From NCBI RefSeq assembly GCF_030815405.1, contig NZ_JAUSWX010000001.1, forward strand, positions 2,852,001 through 2,916,000: a stretch of 64,000 nt of DNA. The letters are read 5' to 3'. This DNA comes from Agromyces albus. Lineage in GTDB: Bacteria > Actinomycetota > Actinomycetes > Actinomycetales > Microbacteriaceae. The position numbers were made by a program, and so were the translations under genes. Positions 7,391-15,944 of this stretch are shown piece by piece (position 1 is the first letter of the stretch; the number at the start of each line of letters is the position of its first letter). The notes beneath the pieces are model-generated. The model was not told where the DNA came from, made no database searches, and worked only from the letters and a program-made list of their open reading frames with translations.

Positions 7391-7606
7391 CTAGCCAAGT
7401 GCGAGTATTTGGTTCGCGCGGCGCCGCAGCCGGGCGTAGTCGAGCTTCTCGCCGGTATCCGAGTGGATGTCGAGCTCCACACCATCCGCTGACGTGAGGC
7501 CAGCTTCGCGCGCCGTCTTCGCGATCCCTTGAGCGGTCTCCTCATATACGGCGTCGATCGCTTCCCGCTCGAGAGCGTCCGCCAGGTCATCCCAATCATT
7601 CGCCAT
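7391..7606 (-). CDS. Small acidic hypothetical protein
   Basis: Protein of 71 residues, MANDWDDLADALEREAIDA at the start, mostly helical and charged, with a basic C-terminal helix (YARLRRRANQILAL). TACGTT at 7613-7618 lies 6 nt before the ATG, which supports the start and suggests an independent leaderless transcript. It is divergent from the gene at 7700. Function unknown. Confidence 0.62.
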   Translation of the reverse strand: MANDWDDLADALEREAIDAVYEETAQGIAKTAREAGLTSADGVELDIHSDTGEKLDYARLRRRANQILALG

Positions 7607-7699
7607 GCCGCGAACGTACCCCCAAGACGCCCAAACCCACACCCCCAGAACGAGCCTCGCCGCAACGCGCGTGTCGCACGTCAGCCGTATGGTGGCCCA

Positions 7700-7909
7700 A
7701 TGCACGAACTCGCAAGCATCGAGCCCGTCCTGAACCGGGCGGGGATTGTTCTTGCCGTCTGGAAGTGCACCTGCGGCCGCCGAGGCAAGGGCAGCCGCAC
7801 GGCCACCGAGTCCCAAGCCGGCTGGATCAAGCATGCCCGTGGGCGGGCGCTCAGAGATGCAGGCTACGCGCCGTCGCGACGATCGCCCCGCACCTCCCGG
7901 GACTGGTAG
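7700..7909 (+). CDS. Small basic hypothetical protein
   Basis: Protein of 69 residues containing VWKCTCGRRGKGSRTATESQ, a CTC pair in a basic region, then SQAGWIKHARGRALRDAGY. TATGGT at 7688-7693 is 6 nt upstream of the ATG, so the start is supported. The stop is 2 nt before the ATG of the next HTH gene, making a two-gene operon. It may bind nucleic acid or zinc, but this is only suggested by composition. Confidence 0.58.
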   Translation: MHELASIEPVLNRAGIVLAVWKCTCGRRGKGSRTATESQAGWIKHARGRALRDAGYAPSRRSPRTSRDW

Positions 7910-7911
7910 CC

Positions 7912-8265
7912 ATGCCGAAGCCGCTTCCCATCCCCAGCTCGACGCGCGAAGCAGTCGCTGAAGCCATTCACGCCGGCCGGGGCCGCAACGAGATCGCTCG
8001 TGCCTTCAACATCTCCCCCGGGTCCGTGTCGAAGATCGCGCGCGACTATGGCCTCTGGTTCGAGCGCTCCTCCCAGACTGCAACCGCCACCAAAGCCCGC
8101 CAGATCGATCTCTGGGCAGCACGAATCGAAAGAGCCGAGCAACTCTTGCACGAGTACCTCCAAGCCCCATACCGACAGGACGGCACACCCACACGACGCT
8201 CCAGACGAGCCAGCTACGCCCTCTACGACGTCGAGCGCCACCACGACGGCACCTATCGTTCGTGA
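7912..8265 (+). CDS. Phage helix-turn-helix protein
   Basis: Protein of 117 residues. The N-terminal half has a clear HTH: TREAVAEAIHAGRGRNEIAR then AFNISPGSVSKIARDYGLWF, the recognition helix lying in SPGSVSKIARDYG. The C-terminal half is basic and helical (RIERAEQLLHEYLQAPYR). Similar HTH segments occur in phage transcription factors and at the N-terminus of small terminase subunits, but there is no large terminase gene nearby, so a regulator is the safer call. It sits 2 nt after the preceding gene. Confidence 0.7.
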   Translation: MPKPLPIPSSTREAVAEAIHAGRGRNEIARAFNISPGSVSKIARDYGLWFERSSQTATATKARQIDLWAARIERAEQLLHEYLQAPYRQDGTPTRRSRRASYALYDVERHHDGTYRS

Positions 8266-8407
8266 CCCGGATCGGTCACACCTATGCGCGCGTGCGCGAG
8301 GCGCGTGCGCAGGTAGCCCAAGGCCGCGCAATTCCGGGATCTTGATGTCGAACACCCGTCGAACGTTCGAAGTTGGGCGGTGTCTCGGCACGGTGCTCAC
8401 CCTGATG

Positions 8408-8424
8408 CCCCGTTCGCGGGGTTC
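8408..8424 (+). terminator. UUCG-tetraloop hairpin
   Basis: CCCCG-TTCG-CGGGG followed by TTC closes the 7700-8265 operon. The rest of the 191-bp gap 8266-8456 shows only GC-rich alternating sequence and no further gene. Confidence 0.6.
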
Positions 8425-8456
8425 TGGTCGGGCTTCCGCCCCGACAGGATGGGCTC

Positions 8457-8744
8457 ATGACAGACCGTGTATTGACGATCCCGACCGACCCGCCCGCAAT
8501 GGTCATCGCTGGAAGCCCCGACGATTACGGCTCGCTCGACGTCGGCTCCATCCGGTTGGCTGCCGAGTTTGCGGGCAATGCCTTCCGCCGTGCGGAAGAG
8601 CTCACGGAGAACCCCGATGACATCGCTTCGCTGCGCGCGGCCGTGAACGAACTATCCGATGGCCTCAACACGGTGGTCGGGCAGCTCTACCAGATCGCGC
8701 ACGGGCTTGCGACGGGCCGACTCGCGGTAACCCAGGCTGACTAG
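8457..8744 (+). CDS. Hypothetical helical protein
   Basis: Protein of 95 residues, acidic and mostly helical (AAEFAGNAFRRAEELTENPD, VNELSDGLNTVVGQLYQIAHG). CAGGAT at 8445-8450 lies 6 nt before the ATG, a weaker form of the leaderless promoter seen elsewhere. No signal peptide or membrane segment. Function unknown; it stands just upstream of a small membrane protein gene in the same direction. Confidence 0.6.
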   Translation: MTDRVLTIPTDPPAMVIAGSPDDYGSLDVGSIRLAAEFAGNAFRRAEELTENPDDIASLRAAVNELSDGLNTVVGQLYQIAHGLATGRLAVTQAD

Positions 8745-8771
8745 GGCTTCACCAATCGATGGAGTGTGGGC

Positions 8772-9278
8772 ATGACGCCGGAGTTCCTGCAATCGATCGC
8801 CCTCGTGATTGTCGGTGCCGCGATCACGCTCAGCACGACGCTCATCGTTGAGCGACTTAGGGGACGTCAGGAGGACCGTCGAGAGACCGAACGGCGCGAG
8901 GTCGAGGAAGGAGCGAAGCTCCGAGAGCAGGGTTTGAGCCACACGCTCGCCGTCCACGACATCCTCAATCAACTGCAGCTCGCGTTGTCGGGCCGCGTGA
9001 CGCCGACACCGCAAGACGAGCTCATGCTCGCCTTGCGCGGCCGCTACCTTCTGGTGCCGGACACAGAAGTCCGATCCGCGCTCGCGGTCGGACTCACTCT
9101 CGCAGCCCGACAGGGGCAAGGAATGGTCGAGTGGAATCACGTTGGGCGCGCCATGACCGCGTGTTCCTTCATCGTTGCTGCATACCTCCGCGGCGGCCGC
9201 CCGCCCGCCCGCTACGTTTCACAGCTCGCGGATCTCCGGGCGCTGTACGAGACGTCTGGCGAATCTGAGGCAGAATAA
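8772..9278 (+). CDS. Small membrane-anchored protein
   Basis: Protein of 168 residues with a single N-terminal membrane segment (SIALVIVGAAITLSTTLIV), a charged linker (RLRGRQEDRRETERREVEE) and a soluble helical domain. The ATG at 8772 is chosen over the GTG at 8766 because GGAG at 8761-8764 is 7 nt before it. The layout resembles the other membrane-anchored protein of the element at 6752-7312, so the pair may act at the envelope. Family unknown. Confidence 0.62.
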   Translation: MTPEFLQSIALVIVGAAITLSTTLIVERLRGRQEDRRETERREVEEGAKLREQGLSHTLAVHDILNQLQLALSGRVTPTPQDELMLALRGRYLLVPDTEVRSALAVGLTLAARQGQGMVEWNHVGRAMTACSFIVAAYLRGGRPPARYVSQLADLRALYETSGESEAE

Positions 9279-9285
9279 CGACCTC

Positions 9286-9636
9286 CTACACGGCCGACCA
9301 GATGGCGTAGAACTCTCGCACGGCGGCACGCAACAGAGATCGATCGCGTGACTCGCGAAACCCGTATTTGTACTGCAGGTTCCGCTGCGCGAGCTTCCTA
9401 CTCCGGAGCCGGTATTTCAGTGCGGCGACGCGTTCAGCGGTGTACTCGGCGTACCGCAGCTCGCGGCCGATGAGGTCGCGCATCTGATGCTCCCAAGCGA
9501 CGTTCTCGGCCTCGTCCGTCATCAAGCACTCGGTCTGGAATGCCCACGTCGCCAGAAGTAGCCACAAGGCATCCTCGTCAGCGGCCGGCCAGCGGCCACG
9601 CTCGGCGTCATCGAGTAGCTGGGTCAGCGGGTCCAC
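9286..9636 (-). CDS. Hypothetical phage protein, end of the leftward operon
   Basis: Protein of 116 residues, helical and rich in Arg/Tyr/Trp in its C-terminal half (YAEYTAERVAALKYRLRSRK, NLQYKYGF). It starts with GTG at 9636, 13 bp inside the preceding gene (overlap 9624-9636), which points to translational coupling. It is the last gene of the leftward train that begins with the XRE gene near 17.0 kb. Function unknown. Confidence 0.6.
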   Translation of the reverse strand: MDPLTQLLDDAERGRWPAADEDALWLLLATWAFQTECLMTDEAENVAWEHQMRDLIGRELRYAEYTAERVAALKYRLRSRKLAQRNLQYKYGFRESRDRSLLRAAVREFYAIWSAV

Positions 9637-9926
9637 CGATGCCGCCGGTTCTCGAGCTCGGCGTCGACGTCACTGCGCACGTCTCGCTCGAGGATCTTCA
9701 CAACGGTGTTGTCGCGCTTCGCTTTCGCGAGCGCCTTCTTCGAGCGGCGGCCGAACTCCATCAGCAGCTCCAGCTCGGCCTGGCCTCGATCGAACGGAGT
9801 GAGCGACTCGTCCGCATCGAGCGTCGCCTTCTCGACCTTGTGCCAGTCGAACAGTTCGTCTGTAGCGCGCTCCTCTGCCTCGCGTTGTGCCTGCTTCGCT
9901 CGACGGTGAAGATTCCCGGTGGCCAT
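9624..9926 (-). CDS. Hypothetical charged phage protein
   Basis: Protein of 100 residues, strongly charged with long helices (NLHRRAKQAQREAEERATDE, FGRRSKKALAKAKRDNTVVK). ATG 9926 has AAGGAG about 9 nt upstream. A hairpin at 9953-9986 separates it from the preceding gene. It could be a small virion or assembly protein, but nothing identifies it. Confidence 0.62.
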   Translation of the reverse strand: MATGNLHRRAKQAQREAEERATDELFDWHKVEKATLDADESLTPFDRGQAELELLMEFGRRSKKALAKAKRDNTVVKILERDVRSDVDAELENRRHRWTR

Positions 9927-9952
9927 CGTGATTACTCCTTCTGGGGGTGTGG

Positions 9953-9986
9953 GGCGGGCTGGCACCCTGCACAGGGCCAGCCCGCC
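9953..9986 (-). terminator. GC-rich intercistronic hairpin
   Basis: GGCGGGCTGGC pairs with GCCAGCCCGCC across a 12-nt loop in the 75-bp gap between the genes ending at 10002 and starting at 9926. There is no T tract, so it may attenuate rather than stop transcription of the last two genes. Confidence 0.5.
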
Positions 9987-10001
9987 GCGACCTGTCGCGG
10001 G

Positions 10002-10739
10002 CTATGCAGCCTCTGCTGCGACGGGCTGCGCTTCGGACTCGGCGAGCTGCGCGCTGATCGCCGCGCCGAGGATGTCGGTGTGACCGGCATCGATCAGCTG
10101 ACCCGCGGCGTACAACCACGGTTCCGCGCCGGCCGCGCCCTGCTCCGCGGTCAGCGTTCCACGTAGCGTCTCGGCGAGCGCCGCGTCCGGGGTGATCTCC
10201 GCGAGACGGGCGTAGACGTTGCGACGGATGCCGGGTGCGACTTCCGACGCAGCGGCACCCAAGGCGTTGCCTACGGCCCCCTGGAGGCCGTGCGGGCGGG
10301 TCGATTGCGCTTCCGCCCACGACGGGGCGAACTCGGCGATCGCGAGCGCGGTGTCGGGGTCTGCCTTGCGGATCTGCTGCAGCAGGTCGCCGCCGGCTGC
10401 GAGGATGCGTTCGACCTGTCGCCACTTCTGCTCAGCCCGGATGAGCGCTGCCGGATCGTCGGCGAGCCGGGTGTGCTCAGCGGCGGTCGAGGCGAGGTAG
10501 TCGCGTGCTTGCACCGTTTCGCCCCTCAGCTTCGCGAGATCGGTGGCGGCCGCGGCGCGGAATGTCGACTCGAGCTCGACACGCTTCTCGGCGACGCCCT
10601 GCGGGCTGAGGTTCGGGTCGGTGAAGGTGCGGGCCTTGCCGAGCGCGTCGGATAGCTGCTTCGCGAGCGTCGAGGCGCGCTCCCTGGCCGTGCGCATCGT
10701 CTCGGCCGCAATGCGGACGCTGGTGATGTAGATCGTCAT
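10002..10739 (-). CDS. Coiled-coil phage protein downstream of tail genes
   Basis: Protein of 245 residues, nearly all alpha-helical with heptad-like stretches (RIAAETMRTARERASTLAKQ, LESTFRAAAATDLAKLRGET) and an alanine-rich C-terminus. ATG 10739 has AAGGAG spaced well before it. In phages, such proteins near tail genes may be minor structural or scaffold-like proteins, but I see no diagnostic motif. Confidence 0.6.
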   Translation of the reverse strand: MTIYITSVRIAAETMRTARERASTLAKQLSDALGKARTFTDPNLSPQGVAEKRVELESTFRAAAATDLAKLRGETVQARDYLASTAAEHTRLADDPAALIRAEQKWRQVERILAAGGDLLQQIRKADPDTALAIAEFAPSWAEAQSTRPHGLQGAVGNALGAAASEVAPGIRRNVYARLAEITPDAALAETLRGTLTAEQGAAGAEPWLYAAGQLIDAGHTDILGAAISAQLAESEAQPVAAEAA

Positions 10740-10750
10740 GAGAGTCTCCT

Positions 10751-11122
10751 TCAGTGCTGGCCGGTGAGGCGGCCGTTGTCATCGATGGTCGCGGTGCCGT
10801 TGATGATGTCGCGCAGATCGACGGCCGTGTGACCGTCGGCCGCAGTGACCATGAACCGCTGCTCGGGGTCCTCGCCGTCGCCGAGCGAGCCCAGGAACTG
10901 GACCGGGAACGCGTCGAGTCGGGCGACCTTGTCGAGGTGGTCCTGCGGGATCTCGTCGACGGTCTCGACGCTGTAGCCCTTGCGGCCAACCCACTCCGCG
11001 ATGTGGTCGCTAGTCGTGTAGCCGACGCCGAGCACGATGCGGACTCCTCGGCTGTGGTCGTTCATGTCGCCGATCGTGGCAATCGCTTCCGGGTCGGGTG
11101 CTGCGAGCCTGTACGTGGTCAT
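10751..11122 (-). CDS. Hypothetical phage protein
   Basis: Protein of 123 residues with mixed alpha/beta composition: MTTYRLAAPDPEAIATIGD, GVRIVLGVGYTTSDHIAEWV, then EQRFMVTAADGHTAVDLRDI. ATG 11122 is preceded by AAGGAG. It lies 11 bp upstream of the coiled-coil gene in one operon. Unassigned. Confidence 0.6.
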   Translation of the reverse strand: MTTYRLAAPDPEAIATIGDMNDHSRGVRIVLGVGYTTSDHIAEWVGRKGYSVETVDEIPQDHLDKVARLDAFPVQFLGSLGDGEDPEQRFMVTAADGHTAVDLRDIINGTATIDDNGRLTGQH

Positions 11123-11158
11123 GGTGTGTCTCCTTCTGGGTTGTCGATGGCGAGTTGC

Positions 11159-11431
11159 TCATCGAGGATGTGGGGATGGATCTTGGCGCGGGTGTGGCGG
11201 TTCGGCGTCGAGGTCGAGCGTGACTTCGCGGTTGAGCATCACCGAGAGCAGGACCTCGGAGTCGGAGATGACCGTGAGCTGGTGGCTGACCGGGACCCAG
11301 CCCTCGCCGTGCTCGCGAATGAACTCGGGGCTGTGGAACGCGACGAGCCGTTGGGTGGGCAACTGGCCGGGCATTGTCGGGACGATGCTGGAGACGGGCA
11401 GTCGGAAGAAGTAGACGCCGGTGTCGATCAT
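11159..11431 (-). CDS. Small phage protein following the tail-fibre gene
   Basis: Protein of 90 residues (MIDTGVYFFRLPVSSIVP at the start), rich in beta-type residues through residue 80, then a Pro/His-rich tail. ATG 11431 overlaps the TGA of the preceding gene (ATGA), with GGAGGG upstream, so it is translationally coupled to the tail-fibre-like gene. Position suggests a virion or assembly role; no family recognised. Confidence 0.6.
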   Translation of the reverse strand: MIDTGVYFFRLPVSSIVPTMPGQLPTQRLVAFHSPEFIREHGEGWVPVSHQLTVISDSEVLLSVMLNREVTLDLDAEPPHPRQDPSPHPR

Positions 11432-12433
11432 TCGGGGGTTCCCTCCGCCGTTGGTGGTTTCGTCGGCTCGACTTCGAAGACCGCGCGGGCCGCTTTCACG
11501 AGCCACGAGAACGCCGAACCCGCCGTTCCTGTCACCGTGAACGCGCCGTCTTGGATGTCAGTCCAGCCGGGCACGAACCCGCGACCTGTGACGAAGACGC
11601 TGCGCCCGTCTGGGAGGGCGAGCGACTCGAAGTAACCGGGGAGTTCGACTCGGGCGGCTCCGTCGTTCCCGATCGTCGCGTTGCCCCAGTACTCGACGCC
11701 GTGCACCGGGGATTCACTCGAGCCGTGCCGGAGCATCTTGTCGGCGTGCGTCGGATGCGGAATGAGGAACGACTTGGACGCTGCGGAGAAGTCGCCTTGC
11801 ACGCTCATGTCGTCGTTGGCGACGACGGGACCCTCGACGGTCGTCTGCGTGCCAGTGACGAGGATCGCGTGACCGAGGCTGTGCTGCATCCCGACGAGTC
11901 CGGTGCCGACATACATCGTCCGACCCCCGGCGACCATCCGAATGCCGCCGTTCGCGGTGTCTGCCTCGAGTGCTCCGCCCGTGCCGAACGATAGGGGCGC
12001 CGTTCTGGAGAGTCAGCGGCGACGAACCGCCCGTGATGAGAATCTTCCCCGCACCCTCAACGACCAAGTCATTCAGGAGCTTCGTCAGCCCTGTCACGTC
12101 GAGATTGCCACCGATCTCCGTGTTCCCAGTGAAGTTCGCGTTCGCGGCGACATCGAGCGAGCCGCCGATGCTCGAGTCGCCCGAGAACGATGCCGGCCCG
12201 GTCCAGATCAGTTCACCGGAGCCCGTCAGCAAGCCGATCACCGACGCGGTGCCGGTGACGATTAGCCACCCCTCGACCTTCGCGGAGCCCTGCACGAGCA
12301 GGCCCTCGTTCGAGGCGACGCGGAGCTGGCCGCGGGTGATCGCGGTGAAGCCGACTGGGGCGCCGTTCTCCAGCTTCCGGATGCGGCTGAGAACCTCTTT
12401 GAGCGCCGAGTCGTTCAGGTTGTCGTGCAGCAT
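11428..12433 (-). pseudogene. Tail-fibre-like gene split by a +1 frameshift
   Basis: The first frame (ATG 12433) reads MLHDNLNDSALKEVLSRIRK and then a repetitive beta-rich run with GGSLDVAANANFTGNTEIGG and GGNLDVTGLTKLLNDLV, typical of fibre shafts. Sense coding then switches to the +1 frame, which carries FGTGGALEADTANGGIRMV and continues to TGA 11428. The switch falls at the CCCC tract on the coding strand (plus 11994-11997); removing one C would restore a single protein of about 334 residues. Whether this is mutation, sequencing error or programmed shifting is open. The gene starts 2 nt after the tape measure stop, so it probably encodes a distal tail or baseplate protein. Confidence 0.7.
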
Positions 12434-12434
12434 G

Positions 12435-15400
12435 TCAGCCGCCCTTTCGGATCATCTTGTTCAGGCGGTCTTGCGCGAGATTCGCGTACGCGGACTCGTC
12501 GAGGCCCGGGGGGAAGTGGTTGTTCTGCACCACCGACGCCGGGGCGGCGGCCGTCGAACCCGCTGAAGCTGTGATTTGAGGCGGGCCGCTCGCGCTTCGG
12601 CCAGCGCCGGCGGGGACCAAGTCAAAGCCCAGTCGCGCCGCCGTATCGGCGAGCACAGGGACCGACTGGGAGCGCTTCGCGGGCGAGAGTGGAATGTATG
12701 CCTCACCGCCGGTCTCAGGCTCCGCCCACACCCGCCACGCGCCCGCCCGAGCGATCTGGGCCACGTGGTGCTCGCGCATGCCACCGCTGGCGTAGTGCTC
12801 GACGATGCCACCGTCAGCCATGGTGAGACCGCCCTGGCCGCCCGCGCCCGTTGCGACGCGGATCGTGTAGTCGCCGGTCGCGGCGCGGATCTGCGCCTGC
12901 AGCGTCATGATCTTGCCGTAAGCGGTGCTCGTGTCCACGTCGATCGTGGGGACGTATCCCTCGACCTTCAGCTTGTAGTCGCGCATGATCTCTTCGACGG
13001 TTGCGGTGCCGTCGGCGAGTTTCGTCGCGATTTCGGTCGCGGCGTCCTTCCCGAGCTGAGCGCCGGCGGCGGCGATGATCGGCCCGGCCGTGTCGAGAGT
13101 GCCGGCGAACGCATCCGTGGCCTCTTGCGACCGTTGCCCGTAGATGCCCTCTAGTTGCGCGAGCTCGTCGTCGGAGGCGTTCACGAGATCGGCGACAAGC
13201 GGCGCCCCCTCGGGGCCCAGCTTCGCCAGCTCCTCGAGCACTCCGGAAGAGACGCGCCCCGACAGGAGCACCATGTTCGTCTCCCACGCGTTCTGGGCAT
13301 CCACCTGCGTCTGCAGTTCAGCGAGGTACTCGCCGACGCTGACGGAGATCCCGTCGTAGTAGGACTCCCACGAGTCCGAAGACGAGCTGGTTGCCTCGGC
13401 GGTCTTCTCCGCCCATTCCTGGTTCTTCGCCACGACGGCGTCGATGCCGCTCTTGAAATCTACGAACGCTCCATCAGCGACAGCGAACTCGCCAAGGAGG
13501 CTCTCCTGGGCTTGCTCGGCTGCCTGCATCGATTCGGTGAGGACATCCGTCGCACCAGCAGCCGACTCCGTCGCGTCGGCTGAGTCGTCGACGGCAGCCT
13601 TCTGATCCTGAAAGCCCTCCTTCGCTCGCGGCAACGCCGCTGCGAGATCGTCGATCGCGCGACCTGCATCACCTGCGCGCACGCCGACGCCGGTGAAGAA
13701 GTTCACCAGGTTGTTGTTGCCGGCGATCTTCGCGGAGACTCGCTCCAGCTCTTCACCGCCGTTGATCACGGCGTCGGTGAGCTCTTTCTGCGAGATTCCG
13801 GCTTCCTTCGCTGCTTCGAACGCACCCTTCTCGGCCAGCTTCTGGGCCACCAACTCGCGCGTCAGCTTCGTGACCGCGCCAGTGGTCTGGTCGAGTGAGG
13901 CTTGGAATTCGGAGGCCGCAGCCGAGGCGTCGGCCTGACGAGCGGCCCACACGGCGAAGGCGGCTCCCACGAGGGAGAGGGCAATACCGACGCTGCCGGC
14001 AATGATGGCGGTCTTGCCCATCGTGAGGTTGAGGCTCCTGAGGTTCTGCTTGAGTTCGCCGATCTTGCCGATCGCGCCGAGCGTGCCACCGGACAGCAGG
14101 AGGAACGCTCCGATGGCTACTCCGGCTGTGAGGACGGTGCTCTGTACGGCCGGGTCGAGCTCGCCATAACCGTCGATCAGCCCGGTGACGAGCTGCACCT
14201 GGTCACGGAGGACCTCGTTCGCGCCCGAGCCCGTCTTGATCAGGGCCGTGTCGAACGCGCCGCCGAGCTTCTCGATGTCGCCCGCGAGGTTGTCCTGCCG
14301 GCGTGCAGCCTGATCCGCGGCGAAGCCGGATTCATCGACGGCGTCGGTCCACTTGGTTACAGCCTGCGCGCCACCCTCGTAGAGGACGCGCGCGGCGGTG
14401 ATCTGCTCGTTGCCGAAGATCCGGCCGAGCGCGGCAGACCGCTCTTCCTCGGTGAGGTGAGCGAAGCCGGTGCGGAGCGCCTCAGCGACCTGCGCGAGGG
14501 ACTTCATCTTGCCCTGGCCGTCGAAGATCTCGACGTTGTAATCCTTCAGCGTCTTCGCCGCGATCGATGAAGGCGAGACGAGCGACTGGATCACACCGCG
14601 CAGGCCCGTGCCGGCGCGCTCACCGAGCTGCCCGTTCTCAGCGAACAGCGCGAGGGTGCCAGTGACTTCCTCGACCGAGAGGCCCATGCCGGCCGCAACG
14701 GGGCCGACGTACTGCAGCGCCTGTGCGAGGTCGTCGACGGAGCCCTGCGCCTTGCCAGCACCCGCCGCGAGGAGATCCGCGACATGCGAGGCATCCGACG
14801 CGGGCAGCTTGAACTGCTTCAGCGTCGTCGCCATGATCGTCGCCGACCGAGCTACCTCGAGCTGACCGGCCGCCGCGAGCGCGAGGGAGGCGTTCAGGCT
14901 GCTGCCGACGATGTTCGCGACGCTCAGGCCGGCTTTCGCGAGCTCTTCCTCAGCCGCAGCCGCCTGCGTCGCGGAGTACGCGGTGTCGGCGCCAGCATCG
15001 AGGGCCGCCTCGCCGAGTTGTTCCTGCTCGGCCGCGGTGGCCATGGTCGCGGCGGCCGTGTTCGACATCGCCTGATCGAACGTGGCGAACTTCGCTACAG
15101 ACAGGCCCACGAGGGCGGCGACGGCGACACCGGCTGCAAGGAGCGCGACGGAGAGTTGCCGGGCGGAGTGCGCCTGCTTCTCCGACGCGGCCGCTTGCGC
15201 CTCCTGCTTGGCCTTCGCCTTGCGAGCTTCCTCGCCGGCACGCTCGGTCGCCCGGGCCTGCTCGTCGAGGGGCTGCTTCGCCGCGCGGGACTTCTTGCCT
15301 GTCGCGTCCGTGGCGGTGCCGAGCTGTTCGACGGGCTTCGCCGCTGCAGCCGCCGACCGGCCGGTCTTCTCGATCGCTTGGTCAGCTTGGCGGAGGTCTT

Positions 15401-15461
15401 GCTGGAAGACCTGCGCTCCCGCGGCCTTGATGGTGAAGATCAGCGCGCCTGCATCAAACAT
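12435..15461 (-). CDS. Tail tape measure protein
   Basis: Largest gene of the element, 1008 residues. The N-terminus (FDAGALIFTIKAAGAQVFQQ, LRQADQAIEKTGRSAAAAAK) and the central TP901-type core (SVAKFATFDQAMSNTAAATM, VEEVTGTLALFAENGQLGER, then GLRGVIQSLVSP) are typical of tape measure proteins that set tail length in long-tailed phages. Hydrophobic segments occur near 105-120 and 445-505. The C-terminal part has glycine-rich linkers and ADGGIVEHYASGGMREHHV, also usual for the family. It implies a siphovirus-type tail, yet tail tube, terminator and head genes are missing around it. The gene is intact. Confidence 0.9.
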   Translation of the reverse strand: MFDAGALIFTIKAAGAQVFQQDLRQADQAIEKTGRSAAAAAKPVEQLGTATDATGKKSRAAKQPLDEQARATERAGEEARKAKAKQEAQAAASEKQAHSARQLSVALLAAGVAVAALVGLSVAKFATFDQAMSNTAAATMATAAEQEQLGEAALDAGADTAYSATQAAAAEEELAKAGLSVANIVGSSLNASLALAAAGQLEVARSATIMATTLKQFKLPASDASHVADLLAAGAGKAQGSVDDLAQALQYVGPVAAGMGLSVEEVTGTLALFAENGQLGERAGTGLRGVIQSLVSPSSIAAKTLKDYNVEIFDGQGKMKSLAQVAEALRTGFAHLTEEERSAALGRIFGNEQITAARVLYEGGAQAVTKWTDAVDESGFAADQAARRQDNLAGDIEKLGGAFDTALIKTGSGANEVLRDQVQLVTGLIDGYGELDPAVQSTVLTAGVAIGAFLLLSGGTLGAIGKIGELKQNLRSLNLTMGKTAIIAGSVGIALSLVGAAFAVWAARQADASAAASEFQASLDQTTGAVTKLTRELVAQKLAEKGAFEAAKEAGISQKELTDAVINGGEELERVSAKIAGNNNLVNFFTGVGVRAGDAGRAIDDLAAALPRAKEGFQDQKAAVDDSADATESAAGATDVLTESMQAAEQAQESLLGEFAVADGAFVDFKSGIDAVVAKNQEWAEKTAEATSSSSDSWESYYDGISVSVGEYLAELQTQVDAQNAWETNMVLLSGRVSSGVLEELAKLGPEGAPLVADLVNASDDELAQLEGIYGQRSQEATDAFAGTLDTAGPIIAAAGAQLGKDAATEIATKLADGTATVEEIMRDYKLKVEGYVPTIDVDTSTAYGKIMTLQAQIRAATGDYTIRVATGAGGQGGLTMADGGIVEHYASGGMREHHVAQIARAGAWRVWAEPETGGEAYIPLSPAKRSQSVPVLADTAARLGFDLVPAGAGRSASGPPQITASAGSTAAAPASVVQNNHFPPGLDESAYANLAQDRLNKMIRKGG

Positions 15462-15464
15462 GCG

Positions 15465-15944
15465 TCACCGCCCGTCTATGGCCCGAGGACCATCGTCAGG
15501 GCTGCCCTGCTCAGCCGGATTGGAGACGGGCCCATCGCCCGCCTCAATGCCCTCGCCCTGGCCGCGACGCGGCTCGGCGGGGAAGTCACGATCCTGCTCG
15601 ACACGCTGCGAGCTCGGAGGTAGCAGCGTGCGCACCGCAAGAGCCACACCACTCAGCCGGCTTCGGAATGACGACATCTGCCACGTCTCGACGTCGAACA
15701 CGATGAACTCGCCCAGCATCCTCGAGACTTGGCGCATGAGCACGACCGTGTACTGACGCGACGTCTTCGCCGAGGTCTCCAGCACCGCGCGGACCGCCTC
15801 ACGGTCATCCGGCGACAGGGCGATCCGGCGGAACAGCTCCTCAACGTCCGCGTGGAACGCTGCCTGGTCGCTGACGATGACGAGATCGTCTAGGTCGGCC
15901 GCGAACAGCGCGACGAGCGCATCCTCGTCCGGTTGCTCGCTCAT
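15465..15944 (-). CDS. Phage protein between replication and tape measure genes
   Basis: Protein of 159 residues: an acidic helical N-terminal domain (EDALVALFAADLDDLVIVSD, LFRRIALSPDDREAVRAVLE) and a disordered C-terminus rich in Pro, Glu and Gly. ATG 15944 overlaps the preceding TGA (ATGA). The slot just upstream of a tape measure gene is normally held by tail-assembly chaperones; this could be one, but no slippery frameshift site or second frame was seen. Confidence 0.55.
   Translation of the reverse strand: MSEQPDEDALVALFAADLDDLVIVSDQAAFHADVEELFRRIALSPDDREAVRAVLETSAKTSRQYTVVLMRQVSRMLGEFIVFDVETWQMSSFRSRLSGVALAVRTLLPPSSQRVEQDRDFPAEPRRGQGEGIEAGDGPVSNPAEQGSPDDGPRAIDGR

Noticed and set aside
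7912..8265. Small terminase subunit
   Set aside because: The HTH would fit, but there is no large terminase gene beside it and the length and tail are not diagnostic.
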